Source: Flavobacteriales bacterium
Lineage (GTDB): Bacteria; Bacteroidota; Bacteroidia; Flavobacteriales_D; Parvicellaceae
Direction: 5' to 3'
NCBI GenBank assembly: GCA_020635565.1
Contig: JACJZN010000007.1
Span: 496,001 to 560,000, forward strand
Length of the DNA: 64,000 nucleotides
Shown here piece by piece: positions 51,358-60,528 of this stretch. Each line of letters starts with the position of its first letter. Position 1 is the stretch's first letter. The notes beneath the pieces are model-generated. The model was not told where the DNA came from, ran no database searches, and saw only the letters and a list, made by a program, of their open reading frames with translations. The translations under genes were made by a program, and so were the position numbers.

Positions 51358-51999
51358 ATGATTAAAATTGCGATAGCGGAGGATAATAGTTTTTTGGCGA
51401 GGTCAATCATTAATAAGCTTGGGCTTTTTGATGATTTTAAAGTCAAGTTTCATGCGGTCAATGGAGTTGATTTGATGGCAAAACTCGCTGCAGATTCTAA
51501 TGTAGATATAATTTTGATGGATGTTCAAATGCCTGAGATGGATGGTGTAGTTGCTACCAAAGAAGTGAGTGATAATTATCCGCACATAAAGGTGGTGATG
51601 CTTACTGTGGTTGATGATAACCACATTGTGTATCAGTCGTTAAGAAATGGTGCAGTTGGTTATCTCCTTAAAGAAAGCTCTCCGCAGTATTTGTATGATG
51701 GTATTTTAAATGCTGTTGGAGGTGAAGCCGCACTATCTCCATCTGTGGCTCTAAAGGCAATTAAGATCATTCAAAATCCTGAAAACTTCGAAGGAGAGCA
51801 ACGTGATTTCGGGCTTTCTGACCGTGAGTTGCAAGTTTTATGTCAAATGGAAAAGGGATTGAGTTATCGGCAGATTGCATCAAATCTGATTATTAGTCCT
51901 AACACGGTTCGTAGACATATTGATAATATCTATAGGAAGTTAGAGGTGTCTAATAAGGTAGAAGCTATTCAAAAAGCATACGTAAATAAATTGATTTGA
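51358..51999 (+). CDS. NarL/LuxR-family response regulator
   Basis: ATG 51358 is preferred over TTG 51352. The 213-residue protein has a receiver domain with the acidic pair Glu8-Asp9, phospho-acceptor Asp55 (ILMDVQMPEMDG), and conserved Lys in LLKESSP, followed by a LuxR-type HTH (LSDRELQVLCQMEKGLSY... NTVRRHIDNIYRKL). It lies 47 bp after the kinase gene, so the pair forms one system. The next gene, a T9SS protein, is a possible target. Confidence 0.93.
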   Translation: MIKIAIAEDNSFLARSIINKLGLFDDFKVKFHAVNGVDLMAKLAADSNVDIILMDVQMPEMDGVVATKEVSDNYPHIKVVMLTVVDDNHIVYQSLRNGAVGYLLKESSPQYLYDGILNAVGGEAALSPSVALKAIKIIQNPENFEGEQRDFGLSDRELQVLCQMEKGLSYRQIASNLIISPNTVRRHIDNIYRKLEVSNKVEAIQKAYVNKLI

Positions 52000-52080
52000 T
52001 AGAGAATGGTGCAAATGCACTATTGATTTGATTAAGTAGATTGAGGAAATTTGTTCTATAAATATTTCAATCTCAATAAG

Positions 52081-54201
52081 ATGAAAAAAATTCTACTCCC
52101 CGCATTGATGCTGCCAATGATAGCAGCCGCACAAATGACCTACACCGGAGGTCCCAACAATTTAACTTCAGAATGCAGCGCAATATGGGCTTCTGGAGAT
52201 TCAGCTCTAATGGGTTACAATGATGGCCTTTATAGAACCTTAGACGGAGGGCAAACATGGAATAATCTGACCAACGGTATTCCTTATAACTGTGATCCTC
52301 GTGTAATAGAATACACAGATGGTAAATTGTTCGTAGCTACTAACAACAATTCTCGAATGTACACATCGACAGACTTTGGAAATTCGTTTATCGCAGAAGG
52401 TGGTAACTTGGCTTTACTATCTCCAACGGCAGGAACATCTGGACCAGGAATAGCAATGATTGGAGGAACACTAGTTGCACCAAGTATTTACAATTCATCA
52501 ACTTCTTCTTGGGACGCAGTTGTCTCTGGAGGTTTAACGCACGATATAGAATATTTAGCAGAAGATACCATTTGGGTTTGCTCAGGAAGTGTGTCTTCAG
52601 GAACAACCAGATATTCGCATGACAATGGCCAAACTTGGACAGATGTCGTTAATGAGCCTAACACCGATATTGGAGGGGGGATTATGATGAATGCCCTAGC
52701 AAAATCTATCGCAAAAGTTGGAGGTAGAATTATTGTCGGTACCAACCTAAACGGCTTCCCAATTCTTTATTCTGATGACTACGGAACCACTTGGACAGCA
52801 GCAACTGCATCAGGGTATGGTTGCTCGCAAATTTTAGTTGTAAATGACAATCTTATCTTGGCACTTTTTGGAGGAGGAATCCAACAAAGTACGGATCAAG
52901 GCGAAACATGGACGCTTGTTAATGCAGTATCAGGCCCAATGGCTATTTGGAAAGGAGATAAATTGCTTTGTGGCAACTATGAGTTTGATAACTACGGATC
53001 AGGAGCCTTATTAAAAGTGCATGGTGTGCCAGGTACGGCCTCCAACCTTGTTCCTCACAATGGTCAATTGCTTTCAGCGGTTCACGGAAATATTATGGCA
53101 TATAATCCTACGACAGCTCAATGGTCTGTTTTTCAGGATACCAATAGTTTTGGAAACCCTTTGGGAGCAAAATCATTATTCATAGATAATGGAACGTATT
53201 ATGCCGTTACCGACAACGATGTTTTTGCCAGTACAGATGGAGGTGTTACGTTTCAATATTACGATTTACTCAGTTTGGTTAATCAGACTAAAATGACCTT
53301 TCTAGATGAATTAGCAGGGAAGAAGTTTTTAGCTTCTGTTAATTCCTCCGCCAGTCAAAAACCGAGAATTAATTATTCTACAGATGGAGGAGTAACTTAC
53401 ACCAATACCACTTTTTCTAATAACATTTCCTATGGATTGTATGGTGCAGGAGCCAATTTTGTAGAAAACATACTAGATGCGGGAAACAATGTTTTAGTGG
53501 CAGACTTTAACGCAGGGTATGCCATTAGTTCAGATGGAGGGTTAAACTGGACTTTTTCAGGAGGAACGTGGGATCAAAGCTGGATGACTGTAAGTGGGAG
53601 CACTATTTACAATCAAAATACCAACGTTCAAAATGGAACAAAAACGTTCAAAAAATCAACTGATGGAGGAGCAACTTGGCAAAATGTTTCAATGACTGGA
53701 TTGCCTAATTCTGGTGGGGCAAATTATAACGGTTTCTATGGAGCGGCTTTGTTAAATGGAAAAGTTTGTACCTACAATGTCTTTCACGCACCAAGAGGGA
53801 TTTATGAGTTAAATGAATCAGCAGGAACTTGGAGTTTGGTTGCCAATACCGATTGTCTATTTGAAGATTGGGACGGTGTGACAGAATTAAGTTATCATGT
53901 TGGTAGCTACTATGCCAATTGGTTTTTAAACGGTACTTATACGTCAGAGTCCATTCCTGGAGCTGGTATCGATGATTTCTTTGAAGCTATCATCAAGGTT
54001 TATCCTAATCCGTCTTCAGGTGTTTTTAGAATTGAAACAGAAGAGCCACAAATGATTAGGGTGTATGATCTCTTTGGGAAGATGGTGTATCAAAATGTTG
54101 AGGATGAAAATGAGGTAATAGACTTATCAGCTTGTCCAGTTGGGGTCTATTTGTTGAAGGTTGGTAATAGTAGTGGTATGATAAAATTAATTAAGTACTA
54201 A
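52081..54201 (+). CDS. Large secreted BNR/Asp-box repeat protein with T9SS sorting domain
   Basis: ATG 52081 starts the signal peptide (MKKILLPALMLPMIAAAQ). The 706-residue protein contains about nine Asp-box repeats of the S-x-D-x-G-x-T-W form (for example TLDGGQTWNN, SHDNGQTWTD, SDDYGTTWTA, STDGGATWQN), so it should form a beta-propeller like sialidases or sortilin-type proteins. The last 75 residues are a T9SS type A sorting domain (KVYPNPSSGVFRIET, IRVYDLFGKMVYQ). Surface or secreted location is expected; no catalytic residues were identified. Confidence 0.85.
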   Translation: MKKILLPALMLPMIAAAQMTYTGGPNNLTSECSAIWASGDSALMGYNDGLYRTLDGGQTWNNLTNGIPYNCDPRVIEYTDGKLFVATNNNSRMYTSTDFGNSFIAEGGNLALLSPTAGTSGPGIAMIGGTLVAPSIYNSSTSSWDAVVSGGLTHDIEYLAEDTIWVCSGSVSSGTTRYSHDNGQTWTDVVNEPNTDIGGGIMMNALAKSIAKVGGRIIVGTNLNGFPILYSDDYGTTWTAATASGYGCSQILVVNDNLILALFGGGIQQSTDQGETWTLVNAVSGPMAIWKGDKLLCGNYEFDNYGSGALLKVHGVPGTASNLVPHNGQLLSAVHGNIMAYNPTTAQWSVFQDTNSFGNPLGAKSLFIDNGTYYAVTDNDVFASTDGGVTFQYYDLLSLVNQTKMTFLDELAGKKFLASVNSSASQKPRINYSTDGGVTYTNTTFSNNISYGLYGAGANFVENILDAGNNVLVADFNAGYAISSDGGLNWTFSGGTWDQSWMTVSGSTIYNQNTNVQNGTKTFKKSTDGGATWQNVSMTGLPNSGGANYNGFYGAALLNGKVCTYNVFHAPRGIYELNESAGTWSLVANTDCLFEDWDGVTELSYHVGSYYANWFLNGTYTSESIPGAGIDDFFEAIIKVYPNPSSGVFRIETEEPQMIRVYDLFGKMVYQNVEDENEVIDLSACPVGVYLLKVGNSSGMIKLIKY

Positions 54202-54209
54202 AAGGAACA

Positions 54210-54740
54210 ATGAATAGTGTAAAATATATTAGATATACTCTTGTGTTGGTCTTGCTTATAGCTACAACAGCTTGCAAAAAAAACTATGTCAAGAAAAGTA
54301 AATTAGAAGGTCATTCATATACTGTAGAAGATGTTGCAGTGTACTATGAAATGGACTATGAAACATGGAAGATACAAAATCCCGATGGAGATATTATGGA
54401 GGGGGGAGAAAATGTCATTTCAAGTACAGGGTACATGAACTTTGAAAATACGGATGAATCTGAGGTGTTTTTCTCAATGAAATATGAATGGACTGATAGC
54501 GGTGGATACACATCAGAATTAGATGTATCATTTACCTATCAAGGAATGTTTTATATGTATAGAGATAAGGCAGATGCATTCATTATTCGACATTCACCAA
54601 ATTCTTTAGGTGTAACTAACGAGGATTACTTTCAGGTTCATGAGGTGAATGGGAATGAGATTATATTATTGTTTAATCAGGTATCGCTGTTAAATGATCC
54701 CCAAGCGATTCTTTATGTAGCTAAAGTCAAGAAGGATTAA
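54210..54740 (+). CDS. Small lipoprotein of unknown function
   Basis: The 176-residue protein has a signal and lipobox ending TTAC and a lysine-rich segment after the cysteine. The rest is strand-rich with alternating Tyr/Glu residues (EDVAVYYEMDYETWKI). It starts 8 bp after the BNR protein and may belong to the same unit. No domain was recognised. Confidence 0.65.
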   Translation: MNSVKYIRYTLVLVLLIATTACKKNYVKKSKLEGHSYTVEDVAVYYEMDYETWKIQNPDGDIMEGGENVISSTGYMNFENTDESEVFFSMKYEWTDSGGYTSELDVSFTYQGMFYMYRDKADAFIIRHSPNSLGVTNEDYFQVHEVNGNEIILLFNQVSLLNDPQAILYVAKVKKD

Positions 54741-54776
54741 AAATAGTTTGTTTTAGCAAAAATTGTTATGCAAGTC

Positions 54777-54812
54777 AAAAGAGGCAGCGCATTCATGTGT
54801 TGCCTCTTTTTT
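54777..54812 (+). terminator. Intrinsic terminator after the lipoprotein gene
   Basis: AAAAGAGGCAGC (54777-54788) pairs with GTTGCCTCTTTT (54799-54810), including one G.U pair, and is followed by T bases. Confidence 0.85.
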
Positions 54813-54879
54813 GTTCAATAAAATGCTCATTCTGTTAAAAAAGTTGATTTTAATATAAGAGCTATCTCGAAGGTAAACG

Positions 54880-54887
54880 TACCTTTG
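54880..54887 (+). promoter_or_regulatory. -7 box (TACCTTTG) for purL
   Basis: TACCTTTG lies 36 bp before ATG 54924, leaving a leader of about 30 nt. No clear -33 was found at the usual spacing. Confidence 0.4.
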
Positions 54888-54923
54888 TGTAACCAAAAAT
54901 CATTTTTCAGAAACAGATCACTA

Positions 54924-57161
54924 ATGAGCACAATCGTAACACCAGAAGCAACTTTAGAACAAGCAAAAGAATTAGGACTTTTACCAGAAGAATTTGAGAA
55001 AATCAAAGAGATCTTAGGTAGAACTCCCAACTTCACGGAGATGAGTATTTACTCGGTAATGTGGAGTGAGCACTGTAGTTATAAAAATTCAATTATTTGG
55101 TTGAAGACCTTGCCAAAGGATGGACCGCACATGTTGGTAAAAGCAGGTGAAGAAAATGCTGGTTTGGTGGATATCGGTGATGGTTTGGCTTGTTGTTTCA
55201 AGATTGAATCTCACAACCACCCGAGTGCTCTTGAACCATATCAAGGAGCTGCAACAGGAGTAGGGGGTATTAATAGAGATATCTTCACCATGGGAGCAAG
55301 ACCAATTGCTCAATTGAACTCGTTGAGATTCGGGAATCCAGAAAAGGCAAGAACGAAGTGGTTGGTAAAAGGTGTGACGAAAGGTATTGGTGATTATGGA
55401 AATGCTTTTGGTATTCCAATCGTTGGAGGAGAAGTGTTTTTTGATGAGAGTTATGATCAGAACCCGTTAGTGAATGCATTTTCAGCGGGTATTATGAAAG
55501 TGGGAGATATGATCTCTGCCACGGCATCAGGTGTTGGAAACCCTGTATTCATTGTAGGATCAGCAACCGGTAAGGATGGAATTCATGGAGCAGCCTTTGC
55601 TTCTAAAGATATTACAGAAGATTCTGCAGGGGATCTCCCAGCAGTTCAAGTTGGCGATCCTTTTCAGGAAAAATTACTTTTAGAGGCAACATTGGAGTTG
55701 GCTAAAACGGATTGTATTGTTGGAATGCAGGATATGGGAGCTGCGGGAATTACTTGTAGTACTTCAGAGATGTCCGCAGCAGGTGGAGTGGGTATGAGAA
55801 TAGACTTAACAAAAGTTCCGACTCGTCAGGCCGATATGAAAGATTGGGAGATCTTGCTTTCTGAATCGCAAGAAAGAATGCTTGTGGTCGTTCATAAAGG
55901 TAAAGAGGCTGAGGTTCAGGCAATATTCGATAAGTGGGATCTTAACTGTGCTGAAATTGGTGAAGTGACTTCAGGTCCAAACATCGAATTCTATTACTAT
56001 GGAGAAAAAGTTGCTGAAGTTCATGCAGATTCATTAGTGTTAGGTGGCGGTGCTCCAGTATACAAAAGAGAATTTAGAGAACCTGCTTATTATGCTGAGT
56101 ATCAAAAGTTCAACATAGACAATGTTAGGCAACCACAAGATCTTACGGAAGTAGCAGGATTCTTGTTGTCTCATCCAAATATTGCCTCAAAAAGATGGGT
56201 TTCTGAGCAATACGATAGTATGGTTGGAACAGTAAATATGTCTACCAATGCTCCTTCAGATGCTGGATTGGTGAACATTAAAGGATCGAATAAGGCTTTG
56301 GCAATGACGGTTGATTGCAACAGTAGATATGTACAGGCTGATCCTGAGGAAGGTTGTGCAATTGCTGTAGCTGAAGCAGCTCGAAACATTACATGTAGCG
56401 GTGGTACTCCTTCGGCAATAACTAACTGTTTGAATTTCGGGAATCCATATAATCCAGAATCTTATTGGCAGTTTGTTGGCTCTGTGAAAGGAATGACAAA
56501 GGCTTGCCAAAAATTTGAAACCCCTGTAACAGGAGGAAACGTAAGTTTCTACAATCAATCAGTGATTGATGGTAAAGAAGTTCCAGTTTTTCCAACTCCA
56601 ACAATTGGTATGTTGGGAATTGTTGCGGATAAGTCAAAAGCGATGTCGTTGGACTTTAAAGAAAAAGGACAATTGATTTATTTGATTGGAAAGTCGGTTA
56701 ATGATATCAGTTCTTCTGAATACTTATATAGCTATCACAAGATAAAGGGGTCTCAAGCTCCTTACTTCAATTTGGAGGAAGAATATGATATGCAGAATGC
56801 GGTTAGAGGCGTAATTGAAAAGGGATTTGTGTCGGCTGCGCATGATGTTGCAGATGGAGGGTTGTTTGTAGCTTTGGCCGAAATGAGCTTCCCGAGAGGA
56901 CTTGGTTTTGATATTGTTTCGGATAGTGAGATCAGAGAAGATGCATTCTTATTTGGAGAAGCACAAGGAAGAGTAGTTGTGGCAGTTGATAATGCTACTG
57001 AAGATGAGTTTCTTGATTTTATGATGGAATCGAAGGTGCCATTCACATTGTTGGGTCACGTAACTCAGGGTAAGATGGTTGTAGATGATGTGCACTACGG
57101 TTTCTCTAGTGACTATAAGCAACAGTACGACAACGTACTCGGAGATTTGATGAATTCATAA
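54924..57161 (+). CDS. purL: Phosphoribosylformylglycinamidine synthase, small PurL subunit
   Basis: ATG 54924 gives the standard N-terminus; the 13 codons upstream are not PurL-like. The 745-residue protein is the short PurL that works with PurQ and PurS, seen from its length and the order MWSEHCSYKNS, GIGDGLACCFKIESHNHPS, GMQDMGAAGITCSTSEMS, GGNVSFYNQS and AHDVADGGLFVALAEMS. It makes FGAM in purine synthesis. purQ and purS are not in the window. Confidence 0.95.
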   Translation: MSTIVTPEATLEQAKELGLLPEEFEKIKEILGRTPNFTEMSIYSVMWSEHCSYKNSIIWLKTLPKDGPHMLVKAGEENAGLVDIGDGLACCFKIESHNHPSALEPYQGAATGVGGINRDIFTMGARPIAQLNSLRFGNPEKARTKWLVKGVTKGIGDYGNAFGIPIVGGEVFFDESYDQNPLVNAFSAGIMKVGDMISATASGVGNPVFIVGSATGKDGIHGAAFASKDITEDSAGDLPAVQVGDPFQEKLLLEATLELAKTDCIVGMQDMGAAGITCSTSEMSAAGGVGMRIDLTKVPTRQADMKDWEILLSESQERMLVVVHKGKEAEVQAIFDKWDLNCAEIGEVTSGPNIEFYYYGEKVAEVHADSLVLGGGAPVYKREFREPAYYAEYQKFNIDNVRQPQDLTEVAGFLLSHPNIASKRWVSEQYDSMVGTVNMSTNAPSDAGLVNIKGSNKALAMTVDCNSRYVQADPEEGCAIAVAEAARNITCSGGTPSAITNCLNFGNPYNPESYWQFVGSVKGMTKACQKFETPVTGGNVSFYNQSVIDGKEVPVFPTPTIGMLGIVADKSKAMSLDFKEKGQLIYLIGKSVNDISSSEYLYSYHKIKGSQAPYFNLEEEYDMQNAVRGVIEKGFVSAAHDVADGGLFVALAEMSFPRGLGFDIVSDSEIREDAFLFGEAQGRVVVAVDNATEDEFLDFMMESKVPFTLLGHVTQGKMVVDDVHYGFSSDYKQQYDNVLGDLMNS

Positions 57162-57181
57162 TCGTGATATTTAGGTATAAG

Positions 57182-57212
57182 AAAGTCCTACTCTATAAGT
57201 GGGACTTTTTTA
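57182..57212. terminator. Bidirectional terminator between purL and the NUDIX gene
   Basis: AAAGTCCTACT (57182-57192) pairs with AGTGGGACTTT (57198-57208), with one G.U position, around a 5-nt loop; T bases follow on the plus strand. It overlaps the stop codon of the convergent gene. Confidence 0.75.
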
Positions 57213-57653
57213 TGCAAGAAACTTTAGCAACTCCTGAATCGCAGTATTATAAGCATTGGTTCTATGCTGAAAATCATAGTTGGTCATTTCATGAAATTGG
57301 ATCCAATGGAACTGATCGAATTCATCATCTTGCGCAACTGGTAAGGCATCATCTTCAAGCCGAACGCCAAATACAAACATTTCTTGTCCAATAAATTCAC
57401 TAGCGTATTTTTCAAGATTAGGGTAGGGGTATTTCACAGTTTTCTCCATTCTAAAGAATATCTTGTCACGAGCGATCTCTATAGCCAATTCCTCTAATAC
57501 TTCTCTGATTAAGCCATCTTCTGGCTTTTCATACAGTTCCAATCCTCCCTGAGGAAATTTGTACCCGCCATCTCGAGGGGATGATCCAATTAGAAAAGAT
57601 CCATCTGATTTTAAAAGGATTCCCATTATAGCTTGTCTGTAGGGTTTCTTCAT
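57210..57653 (-). CDS. NUDIX hydrolase, RppH-like
   Basis: The 147-residue protein has the NUDIX box GGLELYEKPEDGLIREVLEE at about residues 36-55, with alanine instead of glycine at the last conserved glycine position. The preceding FPQGG and the C-terminal QDDEFDQFHWIQF resemble RppH, which removes pyrophosphate from 5' triphosphate RNA. A different NUDIX substrate is possible. Confidence 0.82.
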   Translation of the reverse strand: MKKPYRQAIMGILLKSDGSFLIGSSPRDGGYKFPQGGLELYEKPEDGLIREVLEELAIEIARDKIFFRMEKTVKYPYPNLEKYASEFIGQEMFVFGVRLEDDALPVAQDDEFDQFHWIQFHEMTNYDFQHRTNAYNTAIQELLKFLA

Positions 57654-57747
57654 AGGCTAAAAATCTTATAAGGTGTAAAGGTAATAAAGAAAGTTTCCTT
57701 GTTTCAAATAGTAACAGAAATAGCAATAAACTTTGCAAAGCCCATTC

Positions 57748-57755
57748 TATCTTTG
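57748..57755 (+). promoter_or_regulatory. -7 box (TATCTTTG) for recQ
   Basis: TATCTTTG lies 22 bp before the chosen TTG start at 57778 and would sit inside the reading frame if translation began at the upstream TTG 57733. It therefore supports the later start. Confidence 0.45.
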
Positions 57756-57777
57756 CACAAATCCCAATTTCATAAGA

Positions 57778-59889
57778 TTGATCACTCCCACTGAAAATAT
57801 AAATTTAAACGGAACTCTAAAAGAATACTTTGGTTTTGAGCAGTTCAGAACAAATCAAAAGGAGATCATAGAAAGCGTGATCTCTGGGCTGGATACATTG
57901 GCTATCATGCCGACTGGAGGTGGAAAATCGATTTGTTATCAATTGCCCGCATTAGTCTTTGATAAGCTAACCATTGTGATTTCTCCATTAATTGCTTTAA
58001 TGAAAGATCAGGTGGACAGTCTTCGTGCAAATGGCATTGAAGCAGATTATATTAATAGTACTATTGAAGGTATCGAACATCAGATCATTCTTAATAAAAT
58101 TGAAACTAAGGTTCTAAAACTACTTTACATAGCTCCGGAAAGTTTGTCATATATAGATCATCTAATCAATGAGGATAGCATAGCAATGATAGCAATTGAT
58201 GAAGCTCATTGCATTTCTTCTTGGGGTCATGATTTTAGACCTGCTTACACACAACTGGGATATTTGAAGGAAAGACTTCCGAATATCCCCATTTTGGCAT
58301 TAACAGCAACTGCGGATAAGGCAACCAGAGAGGATATTGTTACTCAATTGAATTTGCAAGATCCGAATAGGTTTATTTCATCCTTTAATCGACCTAATCT
58401 TTATTTGGAAGTTCGTCCGGGACAAGATAGAATCAAGCAAATAATTTCATTTATCAACCAACGCCAGAACGAATCAGGAATTGTATATTGTTTAAGTCGG
58501 AAATCAACGGAAGATTTGGCGGCAAAACTGAATAATGCTGGAATCAATGCCGGGGCTTATCATGCTGGACTAAATGCTGAAACAAGGAACCGGGTTCAGG
58601 AGGAATTTATTAATGATGATGTTCAGGTTATTTGTGCAACTATTGCTTTCGGGATGGGTATTGACAAGTCTAACGTTAGGTGGGTGATTCATTATAATTT
58701 ACCCAAGAACATCGAAGGGTACTATCAGGAAATTGGTCGAGCAGGAAGGGATGGAGTAGAATCAGATACTTTATTGTTTTATAGTTTTGCTGATGTAGTT
58801 CAACTGAGAAAGTTTGCAGAAGATAGTAGTAACGAAGAATTTCAATTGGCAAAATTAGATCGTATGCAACAATTTGCGGAGTCATTGAATTGTCGTAGAA
58901 AGGCCTTACTTAGTTATTTCGGTGAGTCTCTTGGGGAAGATTGTGGTAACTGTGATAACTGTAAAAATCCTCCATTACTTTTTGATGGTACCTTGATTGC
59001 CCAAAAAGCTCTTTCTGCAATTGCTCGACTGAAGGAAGATGAAACAACAAATAATATTGTAGATTTTTTAAGAGGGTCAAGCAACACTTATATTTTCGGG
59101 AAAGGGTATCATCATCTCAAAACTTATGGAGTAGGAAGGGATCTTTCTTGGAAGGATTGGACGCAGTACATGGTTCAGTTGTTAAATCAAGGATATTGCG
59201 AAATAGCATTTCATGAGGGAAACAAGATTAAACTAACACATTTATCCAAAGAGGTTCTGTTTGAAGGAAAAGAGGTCACTCTTGCTCAGAATCAAGAAAA
59301 AACTTCTGCTAAAAAGGTAAAAACAGAAAAGAAAAAGAAATCTCATTCCGATACTGATTTATTTGAGGTGCTAAGAAAGTTAAGATTAGAGATTTCAAAG
59401 GATGAAGGGGTGCCGCCATACATTGTATTTAATGATGCCACACTAAAGGAAATGGCAGCGGAAAAGCCTACTTATGATGAAGCTTTTTTAAGTATTGATG
59501 GTGTTGGTAAGGCAAAACTAGAGAAGTATGGTCATTTGTTTATGAATAAAATACTTGCTTTTGAGAATGTGTCTAAAAAGAAGAAAGCGAGCACCTATAT
59601 AGAGACATGGAATTTATACCAACGAGGGTTTTCTGTAGAAGATATTGCGGTAGCCAGAGAATTAGGTGAAACAACTGTGATTTCTCACCTAAGTAAATTA
59701 TATCTTGAAGGGAAACCTATTGATCTGAAAAAGTATTTGCGTCAGGGAGTATTCGAAAAAGTGAAAACTGCTTCCAAAGAACTCAAGGAATTGAAATTAC
59801 TGAAGCCTTATTTTGAGCTTTTTAATGGTGAAATTCCTTATGAACAGATTCGGATTGCGCTCACATTGTTAGAAAGAGATGGAAGATGA
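57778..59889 (+). CDS. recQ: ATP-dependent DNA helicase RecQ
   Basis: No ATG precedes the first conserved residues, so TTG 57778 is chosen, supported by the promoter position. The 703-residue protein has the helicase core with Walker A MPTGGGKS, the DEAH box in IDEAHCISSWGHDFRP, TATADKATRED, the motif VI segment YYQEIGRAGRDG, a zinc-binding RQC region (CRRKALLSYFGE, CGNCDNCKNP), an HRDC domain and a C-terminal helix-turn-helix region. RecQ unwinds recombination and fork structures. Confidence 0.93.
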   Translation: MITPTENINLNGTLKEYFGFEQFRTNQKEIIESVISGLDTLAIMPTGGGKSICYQLPALVFDKLTIVISPLIALMKDQVDSLRANGIEADYINSTIEGIEHQIILNKIETKVLKLLYIAPESLSYIDHLINEDSIAMIAIDEAHCISSWGHDFRPAYTQLGYLKERLPNIPILALTATADKATREDIVTQLNLQDPNRFISSFNRPNLYLEVRPGQDRIKQIISFINQRQNESGIVYCLSRKSTEDLAAKLNNAGINAGAYHAGLNAETRNRVQEEFINDDVQVICATIAFGMGIDKSNVRWVIHYNLPKNIEGYYQEIGRAGRDGVESDTLLFYSFADVVQLRKFAEDSSNEEFQLAKLDRMQQFAESLNCRRKALLSYFGESLGEDCGNCDNCKNPPLLFDGTLIAQKALSAIARLKEDETTNNIVDFLRGSSNTYIFGKGYHHLKTYGVGRDLSWKDWTQYMVQLLNQGYCEIAFHEGNKIKLTHLSKEVLFEGKEVTLAQNQEKTSAKKVKTEKKKKSHSDTDLFEVLRKLRLEISKDEGVPPYIVFNDATLKEMAAEKPTYDEAFLSIDGVGKAKLEKYGHLFMNKILAFENVSKKKKASTYIETWNLYQRGFSVEDIAVARELGETTVISHLSKLYLEGKPIDLKKYLRQGVFEKVKTASKELKELKLLKPYFELFNGEIPYEQIRIALTLLERDGR

Positions 59890-59912
59890 TAATCTTATGC
59901 GTTAAGAATTGG

Positions 59913-59920
59913 TATTTTTG
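59913..59920 (+). promoter_or_regulatory. -7 box (TATTTTTG) for ribE
   Basis: TATTTTTG lies 20 bp before ATG 59941 and fits TAnnTTTG. Confidence 0.4.
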
Positions 59921-59940
59921 CACCCAATAAAAATGTTATC

Positions 59941-60528
59941 ATGTTTACAGGAATAATCGAAACACTGGCAAAAGTTCAGAAAATCGAACAGGAAGGAACG
60001 AACATTCATTTCACTTTTAACTCAGCAATAACGCGAGAATTGAAAATTGATCAGAGTGTAGCTCACAACGGAGTATGTCTAACAGTGGTTGGAATAGATA
60101 ACGAAAATTATGTTGTAACAGCTATTCAGGAAACATTGGACAGAACAAATCTTGGAGAGTTAAAAGTGGGAGATGAGGTTAACCTGGAACGTTGTACGCA
60201 GATTGGTCATCGCTTGGATGGACATATCGTTCAGGGACATGTGGATCAAACTGCAACATGTACTAAGGTTGAAGAGAATAATGGCAGCTGGAACTATTAC
60301 TTTGAATATGAACCTTCAGAGAATATTACAGTTGAAAAAGGGTCGGTTACAATAAACGGTGTTAGCCTTACAGTAGTCGATTCTGACGTAAACACTTTCT
60401 CCGTGAGTATCATTCCTTATACTCATGAGCATACCAATTTCAAAGATTTCAAAGTGGGTACAAAAGTGAATCTAGAATTTGATATTGTGGGTAAATACGT
60501 AACTAAGTTGCTTAAGTTAAGAAGTTAA
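59941..60528 (+). CDS. ribE: Riboflavin synthase, alpha chain
   Basis: The 195-residue protein has two lumazine-binding repeats: FTGIIETLAKVQKI with VAHNGVCLTVV, and HRLDGHIVQGHVD followed by VTINGVSLTVVD. The enzyme converts two 6,7-dimethyl-8-ribityllumazine molecules to riboflavin. It is isolated from other rib genes. Its stop codon directly abuts the stop of the convergent gene, with no base between them. Confidence 0.95.
   Translation: MFTGIIETLAKVQKIEQEGTNIHFTFNSAITRELKIDQSVAHNGVCLTVVGIDNENYVVTAIQETLDRTNLGELKVGDEVNLERCTQIGHRLDGHIVQGHVDQTATCTKVEENNGSWNYYFEYEPSENITVEKGSVTINGVSLTVVDSDVNTFSVSIIPYTHEHTNFKDFKVGTKVNLEFDIVGKYVTKLLKLRS

Noticed and set aside
57164..57394. 76-residue plus-strand open frame after purL
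   Set aside because: It runs through the terminator and antisense to the NUDIX gene and has no protein-like pattern.
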